Assembly (NCBI RefSeq): GCF_034427655.1
Contig: NZ_JAXOFX010000020.1
Span: 1 to 64,000 of the forward strand
Origin: Robertmurraya_A mangrovi
GTDB lineage: Bacteria > Bacillota > Bacilli > Bacillales > Cytobacillaceae
DNA: 64,000 nt
Reading direction: 5' to 3'
Part shown: in pieces, positions 7,558-14,728 of the stretch
Position numbering within the stretch: position 1 is the stretch's first letter
Layout: every line of letters begins with the position of its first letter
Notes under the pieces: generated by a model
What the model saw: only the letters and a program-made list of their open reading frames with translations
Databases searched by the model: none
Told to the model about the DNA's origin: nothing
Position numbers and translations under genes: made by a program

Positions 7558-9412
7558 TAACGTTATTCGAAATAAACGTATTTACGCCGGCTATTTTCTA
7601 AGTAGTGCCTTTTCGGTAATGGTGTTCTTTGTATACGCGATTTTTGCCTTTCATCCAAATCTAACAAATGAGAGCATTGGTTCACAGGTGGCAATCGGAT
7701 TGCATTTTGCCGAATCAATTATCTATGTTTTTTCGTTTATTTTTGTACTGTACTCTATGAGTTCTTTTTTAAAGACTAGAAAAAAAGAGTTTGGTTTGAT
7801 GGTCATGCATGGAATGACTAATAGACAGTTAAGAACTATGGTATTTCTAGAAAACATGCTTATTGGCTTTTTTGCTACCATTATGGGAATAGGAATTGGA
7901 TTCATTTTAGCAAAATTATTGTTATTAATAGCTGAAAATCTATTAAATCTAGAGCAATCTCTATCCTTTTATTTCCCTACACATGCATTAATTCTTACTT
8001 TTGCAGCATTCATCATTCTCTTTATGGTTATATCTATCTTTACCGTTTCTGTGCTTAAAGGAAATAAACTGATTGATTTGATTAAAGGCAGTGTGAAACC
8101 TAAGGCGGAACCTAAATCGTCCGTTTGGCTGTCCTTATTAGCTATTTTACTTATAGGAAGTGGTTATGTTGTAGCTTTAAATGTGAAGGGAGCGGCTGTT
8201 AGTATGGCCATGCTACCCGTCACTACAGTCGTCATTATTGGGACATACTTTCTATTCACTCAGTTAAGTGTTTATTTTATTAAGAAGGGGAAACAAAGGA
8301 AAGGCATCTTCTGGAGAAAGACAAATATGATTCTTCTTTCAGACTTGGATTACCGAATGAAGGATAATGCCCGTACGTTCTTTTTTGTCGCTATTGTTTC
8401 AACCGTGTCTTTCTCGGCTATTGGGTCACTGGTCGGTTTCAAATCGATGATGACCAATATTTTTCTAGATGAAAATCCATTCGCATTCGAATATTCTAGT
8501 TCTAGTTCTTCCAACCATGACGAGCATCTACTTATACTCGAGGCTGCTCTTGATCAAGAGAATATTGAATATATGAAAGTTGAAGCCGTAATGAAGGATG
8601 TAACGCTAGTTGATCCAAATGAAAATACCACTATCGTGAAGTTGTCAGATTACAACGAAGTAGCAAAAGCTGCTGGGGAAAAAACGGTTCAGTTGAGCAA
8701 AAATGAAGCAATTCAAGTATTTTATAGCAATTCATTGATAGGTAGTGCCAATGAAGACAATCCATCTGTTGTTCTAGAGGATAACACAAATCTTCAGGTA
8801 GTGGAAAAAGTAAAATCTGTTACTTTACCTAACTTTACTAGTTATTTTGTAGTAGAAGATGTACTCTTTGAACAACTAAAGGGAGAAAAACAGATTACTT
8901 TTTTAGCCTATGACATTCCTAATTGGCAAGAAACAGAAGCTATAGGGAAAATGTTAACGAAAGATTGGTCGGCTAGTAATCAAAAAGAATTCAAATTTAC
9001 ATCGTTAGCTTATGATATGTATGTGATGAATCAGGGGTATAGTGCAATCATGTTCGTGGGCTTGTTCATTGGTGCTGTTTTCTTTGTAGCAGCAGGGAGC
9101 TTTCTTTATTTCCGTTTATATACCGATTTAGAGGAAGACAAAAAGAAGTTTTCCGCTATAATGAAAATGGGTTTAACGGAACAAGAATTAACTAAAGTAA
9201 TCACACAGCAGTTAATGGTTTTATTCTTTGTTCCCATTTTAGTGGCTGTTGTTCATGGAGGTGTGGCACTGACCGCTCTGCAAAGAATGTTTGGTTATTC
9301 CCTATTGACCGAATCCATACTAGTGTTGGGAAGCTTCTTCCTTATTCAAGTAGTCTACTTTCTATTCATACGTACTACTTACATTAGAAATATAAAGTCT
9401 GAAATACTATAG
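7532..9412 (+). CDS. bceB: Peptide-antibiotic ABC transporter permease, BceB-like
   Basis: A permease of 626 residues starting MTFRQFAFNNVIRNKR, with an ATG 8 bases after gggagg. BceB-type topology is visible: FtsX-like helices in the N-terminal half, a large extracellular domain between about residues 310 and 515, then further helices near the C-terminus. The extracellular domain is the known determinant of ligand binding and signalling in this family. The gene overlaps bceA and is closed by a terminator at 9417. Confidence 0.9.
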   Translation: MTFRQFAFNNVIRNKRIYAGYFLSSAFSVMVFFVYAIFAFHPNLTNESIGSQVAIGLHFAESIIYVFSFIFVLYSMSSFLKTRKKEFGLMVMHGMTNRQLRTMVFLENMLIGFFATIMGIGIGFILAKLLLLIAENLLNLEQSLSFYFPTHALILTFAAFIILFMVISIFTVSVLKGNKLIDLIKGSVKPKAEPKSSVWLSLLAILLIGSGYVVALNVKGAAVSMAMLPVTTVVIIGTYFLFTQLSVYFIKKGKQRKGIFWRKTNMILLSDLDYRMKDNARTFFFVAIVSTVSFSAIGSLVGFKSMMTNIFLDENPFAFEYSSSSSSNHDEHLLILEAALDQENIEYMKVEAVMKDVTLVDPNENTTIVKLSDYNEVAKAAGEKTVQLSKNEAIQVFYSNSLIGSANEDNPSVVLEDNTNLQVVEKVKSVTLPNFTSYFVVEDVLFEQLKGEKQITFLAYDIPNWQETEAIGKMLTKDWSASNQKEFKFTSLAYDMYVMNQGYSAIMFVGLFIGAVFFVAAGSFLYFRLYTDLEEDKKKFSAIMKMGLTEQELTKVITQQLMVLFFVPILVAVVHGGVALTALQRMFGYSLLTESILVLGSFFLIQVVYFLFIRTTYIRNIKSEIL

Positions 9413-9416
9413 TTTG

Positions 9417-9448
9417 AAAGGCCTTTTCCATAGAGAGAAGGCCTTTTG
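9417..9448 (+). terminator. Terminator after bceB
   Basis: An inverted repeat aaaggcctt/aaggccttt with a short loop and a T-rich 3' side lies directly after the bceB stop. Confidence 0.8.
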
Positions 9449-9503
9449 TATGTAAAAAATATAATGGTGCACATTAATAATAGACAATTGTACCTATGTT
9501 TTA

Positions 9504-9534
9504 TATAATATTCTGCTTGTGATTATGTCGATAA
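9504..9534 (+). promoter_or_regulatory. Possible sigma-D-like promoter of the chemoreceptor gene
   Basis: The sequence gtcgataa at 9527-9534 resembles the sigma-D -10 element (GCCGATAT). The upstream tataa is a poor -35 and the spacing of about 18 is longer than usual. Chemoreceptor genes in Bacillus are often sigma-D dependent, which is the only reason to raise it. Confidence 0.25.
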
Positions 9535-9591
9535 ATGTAATATTATGGTGATAACATATATTACTATAATACTAGAAAAGGATTGAGAACA

Positions 9592-11556
9592 ATGCTTTCC
9601 AATTTGACTGTTAGAAGAAGGTTGGTTCTAACTGCTATTCTTACATTATTAATTCCATCTTTATTGATAGGTACTTTTTCTTATGTAGCAGCCAAAAAGG
9701 AGTTACAGGAGGTAGTTGTCAAAGATGCAAAAGAAAATACTGTACTTATTAACGACCTAATTAATTCAATTATTGGATCTAAATTAGTAGAAATTCAGCT
9801 CATGAGCTCTATGATTACAGGCTCAATCACTGAAGGCAACGATGAAATCAGTAAAGATTTAGGCAGTTTCGTCAGCAGCAATAAAAATATCCCATTAGCT
9901 TATTATGCGAATTCTCAGGGTGAAATCATTACTTCGCCACATGTGGACTTACCTGCAGATTTCGATCCGCGTCAAAGGGATTGGTATATGAAAGCTGTAG
10001 AAAATACAGGAAAGCCATTCGTTTCCTCACCGTATACAGATGTAGCTACAGGTGATATGGTGTTAACCGTGTCTCTTACTCTACCAAACAACGCAGGGGT
10101 AGTAGGGTATGATATTAATCTTAATGAATTAAGAGATGCCGTTGCTTCAAAAACCATTGGTAAAAAGGGTTACCCGTTTATCATGGACACGACTAAACTT
10201 ATGATTATCCATCCAACGATAGAAGCAGGACAGGAAGGTGATTCAAGTCTAGCGGAGCCACTCTTTAAAAATAAGGAAGGTTATTTTTCTTATGAGATCG
10301 ACGGAAACTCAAAAGAAATGGCGTTTACAACAAACGAGCTAACGGGCTGGAAAATAGCAGGTACACTTGATACGAATGAATTTGCTGAAACGGCAAGACC
10401 GATTTTAATCAATATGCTGACAGTGATTGTTGTCTGTATCATTTTAGGAATTACTCTTACTATTTTTAATATCAGAAGAATCGTAAATCCACTCGAAAAA
10501 ATGGTCGAAGTCTCTAGTAAGGTTGCGCAAGGAGATTTAACCGAAACGATTGATCTAAAGGCAACTAATGAGATTGGTAAACTCAGCCATAGCTTTGACA
10601 GTATGATTTTATCATTAAGAGATTTAATTGGAAAAATTGATTCGTCATCAGAGCAAATCGCTTCTTCTTCGGTGCAGTTATCTGCAAATGTAGAAGAATC
10701 AACGAATATTACTCGTTCCATGGCAACATCCATTTCTGGAATGGCAAGTGGGGCTGAAACTCAAATGGCAAGTGCGGAAGAAAGTACAGCAGCAATGGTG
10801 GAAATTGCAGATGGGGTACAACATATTGCGAACCAGTCTTCCATTGCGAGCGAAGCGTCAATCGATGCAAATTCTAATGCAGAAGAAGGAAAACAATCTA
10901 TTGATGAAGCTATTAAACAAATGGAATTAATTCAGAGTGTGGTTGAACAAAGTTCGAACGCAATTACGAAGCTAGGGGCAAGTTCAGAAGAGGTTGGAAA
11001 TATCTTAGCAGTCATTACGGCGATCTCAGAACAAACCAATTTGCTTGCTTTAAACGCAGCTATAGAAGCAGCAAGAGCAGGAGAACACGGTAAAGGCTTT
11101 GCCGTTGTAGCAGATGAGGTCCGCAAGTTAGCTGAAGAATCAAGAAAATCTGCTCAACAAATTGCTGACATTGTACAATCTATTCAAGTTGAGACAAAAA
11201 CAGCAGTGGAACTTATGGATAAGGGAAGAGTTCAAGTGGAGACCGGTAACCAAGTGATGAGGGAAACAGGTGAAAAGTTCACGAGTATACTAAACTCCAT
11301 TCAAGAAGTAACAGCGAAAATTCAAGAGGTATCAGCCACATCTGAAGAATTATCAGCAAGTTCTGAGGAGGTAACCGCTTCTGTTCAAGAAATGACAAGC
11401 ATCTCAACAGAATCAGCTAGCACAGCAAGCCAAGTAGCATCGGGAGCTCAGCAACAACTTTCTTCCATGGAAGAAATCAACTCTTCTGTTTCTGAATTAG
11501 CAGATGTGGCGAATGAATTGAAGCAAGCAGTCAGTACTTTTAAAATAAGTAAATAA
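9592..11556 (+). CDS. Membrane methyl-accepting chemotaxis protein (dCache type)
   Basis: A 654-residue transmembrane chemoreceptor. TM1 (about residues 10-31) is followed by an extracellular dCache-like domain (about 35-270) with the motif RQRDWYMKAVE-like DPRQRDWYMKAVE. TM2 (about 275-298), HAMP (about 297-350) and a long signalling coiled coil follow, with tip EQTNLLALNAAIEAARAGEH. It senses a small extracellular ligand and controls CheA. The start ATG has aaaagga at 8 bases. It has its own terminator. It lies 2.7 kb upstream of the che cluster, with unrelated genes between, so it could feed either that array or the flagellar one. Confidence 0.92.
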   Translation: MLSNLTVRRRLVLTAILTLLIPSLLIGTFSYVAAKKELQEVVVKDAKENTVLINDLINSIIGSKLVEIQLMSSMITGSITEGNDEISKDLGSFVSSNKNIPLAYYANSQGEIITSPHVDLPADFDPRQRDWYMKAVENTGKPFVSSPYTDVATGDMVLTVSLTLPNNAGVVGYDINLNELRDAVASKTIGKKGYPFIMDTTKLMIIHPTIEAGQEGDSSLAEPLFKNKEGYFSYEIDGNSKEMAFTTNELTGWKIAGTLDTNEFAETARPILINMLTVIVVCIILGITLTIFNIRRIVNPLEKMVEVSSKVAQGDLTETIDLKATNEIGKLSHSFDSMILSLRDLIGKIDSSSEQIASSSVQLSANVEESTNITRSMATSISGMASGAETQMASAEESTAAMVEIADGVQHIANQSSIASEASIDANSNAEEGKQSIDEAIKQMELIQSVVEQSSNAITKLGASSEEVGNILAVITAISEQTNLLALNAAIEAARAGEHGKGFAVVADEVRKLAEESRKSAQQIADIVQSIQVETKTAVELMDKGRVQVETGNQVMRETGEKFTSILNSIQEVTAKIQEVSATSEELSASSEEVTASVQEMTSISTESASTASQVASGAQQQLSSMEEINSSVSELADVANELKQAVSTFKISK

Positions 11557-11560
11557 TTTT

Positions 11561-11605
11561 AATAGGTAAGTGCGTGAAGTAGTGCGTGCTTACCTATTTT
11601 TTATT
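11561..11605 (+). terminator. Terminator after the dCache chemoreceptor
   Basis: A 10-bp perfect stem aataggtaag/cttacctatt is followed by TTTT. Confidence 0.85.
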
Positions 11606-11742
11606 AAAAGTGAACAAACTAATACCAATATTAAACAACCATACTTGTCCTAATTATTTTTCAAATTGAAACTAAAATGCTAAAAACTTCGTATATATTA
11701 TATAGGCTATTTTTTATACACCATACAAAGGAGATTTCTAAC

Positions 11743-12654
11743 ATGAAGATAATAAAATGGTTTGCAGCCATCGCAGTATTCATCCTAGCTTTAAATCTCA
11801 GCGTGACAGCATTTGCCTCCAATGACAACAAAGATGAAGAAGAAACCATAAATGAAAAATATGGACTTCCGGTTGTAGTATATGGTGCGGCTCTAAGTCC
11901 AGCACAAAAAGAAGAAGTTAGAAAGCTCTTAGGAGTCACTGACCCAAGCAAAGTGAGAGAGATTACGGTTACTGGCGAAGATCTTGTTTACTACATCAAG
12001 GGAGACCGACATTCTAACATGTATTCCTCAGCTAAAATTACACGTGAGGATAACGGTCAAGGACTCATCATCAAACAAGTCACTCCACAAAACATTACAG
12101 AAGTAACAGACGAAATGTACGCCAATGCTCTTTTAACAGCAGGAGTCAAAGATGCAGTAGTTGAAGTCGCTTCACCTGTAAAAGTAACCGGGCACTCGGC
12201 TCTAGTGGGAATCTACAAAGCGTATGATGAAGGGGAAGGCTCCTTAAATAAAGAGCACACAGAAGTAGCAAACGAAGAACTAAGCTTAGCAACCGAATTA
12301 GCTAAAAAAGAAGGTCTAGATCAAGACAAAGTAAGTGAACTCTTAACAGAAATTAAAAAGGAAATCGCAGAACAAAATCCAGCAACAAAAGAAGAAATCC
12401 AACAAATCATTGATGAAAAACTAAAGACTCTAGAAATTAAGTTGAGTCCGGAAGACCGACAGTTATTAATCGACCTTTTTGAAAAAATGCGCAGCTTAAA
12501 CATTAACTTTGAAAACGTACAATCTCAATTAAAGGATTTATCTGACGACATCCAAAAACGTATTGAAGAAGCCGTTGGAGACAAAGGATTCCTTCAAGCA
12601 GTATCAGACTTTTTCCAAAAAATTATAGATGCAATTAAAGGATTATTTTCATAA
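11743..12654 (+). CDS. ypuA: DUF1002 family exported protein, YpuA-like
   Basis: A protein of 303 residues. It has a clear signal peptide (MKIIKWFAAIAVFILALNLS, cut near AFA-SN) followed by a DUF1002 domain (about residues 35-200, including the YGAALSPAQKEEVRKLL segment). The helical tail is rich in Glu and Lys. The family is secreted or cell-surface in Bacillus; its function is not established. The ATG at 11743 has aaggag upstream. It is a single-gene unit with a terminator at its stop codon. Confidence 0.8.
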   Translation: MKIIKWFAAIAVFILALNLSVTAFASNDNKDEEETINEKYGLPVVVYGAALSPAQKEEVRKLLGVTDPSKVREITVTGEDLVYYIKGDRHSNMYSSAKITREDNGQGLIIKQVTPQNITEVTDEMYANALLTAGVKDAVVEVASPVKVTGHSALVGIYKAYDEGEGSLNKEHTEVANEELSLATELAKKEGLDQDKVSELLTEIKKEIAEQNPATKEEIQQIIDEKLKTLEIKLSPEDRQLLIDLFEKMRSLNINFENVQSQLKDLSDDIQKRIEEAVGDKGFLQAVSDFFQKIIDAIKGLFS

Positions 12655-12684
12655 AAGCAGGGGATTCAGCCTCTGCTTTATTTT
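12653..12684 (+). terminator. Terminator after the DUF1002 gene
   Basis: A stem aaagcag/ctgctttt-like hairpin (aaagcagggg with cctctgcttt) overlaps the stop codon and is followed by a T-rich stretch. Confidence 0.7.
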
Positions 12685-12742
12685 ATGATAATTGTAACTT
12701 TTTCCCTACATAATCCGTAATACAATGTAAGGGGTGAAAAAC

Positions 12743-13459
12743 ATGCTATTAGCCATTAATATTTTTATTAGTGTACTATTCATTGCATTAGCTTACTTAA
12801 TTGAAAAAAAGAAAATCTATGATCTTCTTTCAAATTTTAATAACCGGTCAAAGGAAGAACAACAAGAATTAATACAGAATGGATACCCTCAAAGAGTGGG
12901 GAAAATGCTTAAATACATTGGTATAGTCCTACTGCTCCTTACTATTCTTAACATTGCTAAGGTTCCTTTTTCCATTGAAATCTATTTCAGCTTTTTAATG
13001 CTAAGTTTGTTTGGAGGGATGATTTACCTCTCTAAATTTGAAGTAAAGGGAAAAAGAAAGAGAAGCTACTGGATCACGTCAATCATTGCGGTAGTCTCTA
13101 TCACTTCCATTGTGATATTATTTTTAATCGGTTATAAGGAACACGATGTCATTATTAAAGCTGAGACATTTGAGATTACTGGCATGTACGGAGATAAGTG
13201 GAGACTAGAGGAAATCAAAGAAGTAACTCTATTAAACGAATATCCTCAAATTAAAACAAAATTAAGTGGCTTTGGAACCGAACAACTAGCAAAGGGTTCC
13301 TTCCGGCTAGAAGAACTAGGAAGAGGGAAACTGTTTATTTATAAAAATCAGAAGCCATATATTTTGATTAAACTTAATAAACAATATGTTATCTTAAATT
13401 CCAAAAACCCAGTAAAAACAGAGCTATGGTATGAACAATTGAAAGGGAATAGCGAATAA
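12743..13459 (+). CDS. DUF3784-like membrane protein with C-terminal PH-like domain
   Basis: A 238-residue membrane protein. Membrane helices lie near residues 3-20, 55-72, 78-95 and 107-128. The N-terminal third resembles DUF3784 proteins (a cytosolic segment with SKEEQQELIQNGYPQRVGKML between helices). Residues about 140-235 look like a bacterial PH-like beta domain (KAETFEITGMYG.. DKWRLEEIKEVTLL). The ATG at 12743 is chosen because aagggg lies 8 bases upstream. No neighbour suggests its role, and its function is unknown. Confidence 0.65.
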   Translation: MLLAINIFISVLFIALAYLIEKKKIYDLLSNFNNRSKEEQQELIQNGYPQRVGKMLKYIGIVLLLLTILNIAKVPFSIEIYFSFLMLSLFGGMIYLSKFEVKGKRKRSYWITSIIAVVSITSIVILFLIGYKEHDVIIKAETFEITGMYGDKWRLEEIKEVTLLNEYPQIKTKLSGFGTEQLAKGSFRLEELGRGKLFIYKNQKPYILIKLNKQYVILNSKNPVKTELWYEQLKGNSE

Positions 13460-13530
13460 GGGCGTCCAATAAGTCCCTATCTTAGTTTAAAAATACTACT
13501 TGAAAGTTCCATCTTTATATTGAGCACTCT

Positions 13531-13660
13531 GTTGATTGGAGTGGAAGGCGCGAAGACTCCTGCGGGAGCAGCGGGACAGGTGAGACCCCACAGGAGCTTG
13601 CGACGAGGAGGCTCACCGCCCGCCCCGCGGAAAGCGAAGCGCCTGGAACGGAAATCAACA
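13531..13660. repeat. Bacillaceae intergenic palindromic repeat, about 130 bp
   Basis: A GC-rich element in an AT-rich gap. Its ends gttgatt and aatcaac are complementary and it folds on itself (gcggga and caggag segments, gcgcctgg near the 3' end). From memory, near-identical elements with gcgaagactcctgcggga and ccccgcggaaagcg occur between genes in many Bacillus genomes. It has no ORF. Its function is unknown; a structured RNA or a small mobile repeat are options. Confidence 0.75.
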
Positions 13661-13693
13661 GACCTATTTTAAGAGGCTAAAACAAAAAAAAAT

Positions 13694-13743
13694 AAGGCTT
13701 TCCTCAAAGTCATTTATTAGAGTGACTTTGAGGAAAGCCTTTT
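13694..13743. terminator. Bidirectional terminator
   Basis: A perfect 19-bp stem (aaggctttcctcaaagtca and its complement) has a 12-base loop with A-run and T-run flanks. It can end the small minus-strand gene and any plus-strand transcript from the DUF3784-like gene. Confidence 0.85.
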
Positions 13744-13930
13744 ATTTTTGCGAAACAAAAATACTAACAGATTGCTTCTGAATTCTTATATCCTCGTATT
13801 GGTAACGAGCATCCCCGTGCTGGGCTACACCCGTATGAAGTAATTGTGAAATAACATTAGAAGGTTGTGTAATATTCAATGGAACCGTACCATTGCTTTT
13901 TTTGACATATAAATTTACCTCAATGCCCAT
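13742..13930 (-). CDS. Small hypothetical protein
   Basis: A 62-residue protein on the minus strand, not recognised. It has a plausible ribosome-binding site (agaggg about 8 bases before the ATG) and ends exactly at a strong terminator, which supports it as a real gene. The product is hydrophilic and mixed alpha/beta in appearance (IEVNLYVKKSNGTVPLNI), with no signal peptide or membrane helix. Confidence 0.55.
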   Translation of the reverse strand: MGIEVNLYVKKSNGTVPLNITQPSNVISQLLHTGVAQHGDARYQYEDIRIQKQSVSIFVSQK

Positions 13931-14272
13931 CTCTATTCCCTCTTTATAAAATAATAATTAACTATGTAACTACCATTATTATACCGAAAAACACTATATA
14001 ATAATACTATTTTTTTCCAAGTACTTTAACGTTTTACTAGAATACATTCCTATATGAATTCGACCTCTAAAAGCAAAATTAAGACTGCCTTCCTATTGAG
14101 TAACATATCTATGGTCCTAGTGGAGAAGTAGGTAATTAATACTACTAAATACTACCAAATAAATAGGAATAGTTTCTAATACCTAAAAATATAAAAATCT
14201 AGCAATATAGAGTTATAAAGTTCAGTACTGACTACAGTAGCTTAATTTACGCTCAAAGGAGGCGTTCATATT
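13931..14272. other. AT-rich gap upstream of the che cluster
   Basis: This 342-base gap lies between the divergent small gene and cheW. It must hold the promoter of the chemosensory cluster, but no convincing sigma-A or sigma-D promoter stands out. The short near-repeat actactaaat/actaccaaat at about 14140-14160 is the only pattern seen. Confidence 0.4.
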
Positions 14273-14716
14273 TTGACAATTGCTGCGGTCAATAAAACCA
14301 CACAGTTTGTTGTATTTTCTGTGAATCATCAACATTATTCTCTATCAATTGAAGAAGTAGTGGAAATTCTAAGAGTTCCGATGATTACAGGCATTCCTGG
14401 TATTAATGAAATGATAGAAGGTGTAATTAATTTAAGAGGAAGTATTATTCCTGTCATCAGTATTCATAGGCGTTTTCAGCTACCGACACAAACGAAGCAT
14501 AAAAGGAATCGGATTGTTATTGTTCAAGGGAAGGTTGAGAACATTGGCATTATGGTTGATGAAGTAAAGATGGTGACCAAGTTTGATTTGGACCATGTTG
14601 AACCGCCTCCAGGTTTAAAAATAGAAGAGGAAATATTCACTGGTTTTGCGAAACTTGATGGTCAAGTAATCGGAATCCTAAACCTTGAAAAAGTCCTTTA
14701 CGACCAACTAGGTTAG
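14273..14716 (+). CDS. cheW: Chemotaxis coupling protein CheW
   Basis: A 147-residue single CheW domain with the conserved pattern EILRVPMITGIPG.. NEMIEGVINLRGSIIPVI. It links chemoreceptors to CheA. The start is TTG, with aaggagg 10 bases upstream. It is the first gene of a cluster with cheA, a soluble receptor, cheR and cheB, separated from cheA by only 12 bases. It is probably a second CheW paralogue dedicated to this system, because the flagellar che genes would lie elsewhere. Confidence 0.92.
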   Translation: MTIAAVNKTTQFVVFSVNHQHYSLSIEEVVEILRVPMITGIPGINEMIEGVINLRGSIIPVISIHRRFQLPTQTKHKRNRIVIVQGKVENIGIMVDEVKMVTKFDLDHVEPPPGLKIEEEIFTGFAKLDGQVIGILNLEKVLYDQLG

Positions 14717-14728
14717 GGGGAAACAAGG

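Noticed and set aside
9592..11556. dCache chemoreceptor as part of the accessory che operon
   Set aside because: It has its own terminator and is separated from cheW by three unrelated genes and two intergenic elements, so operon membership is not supported; functional linkage remains possible.
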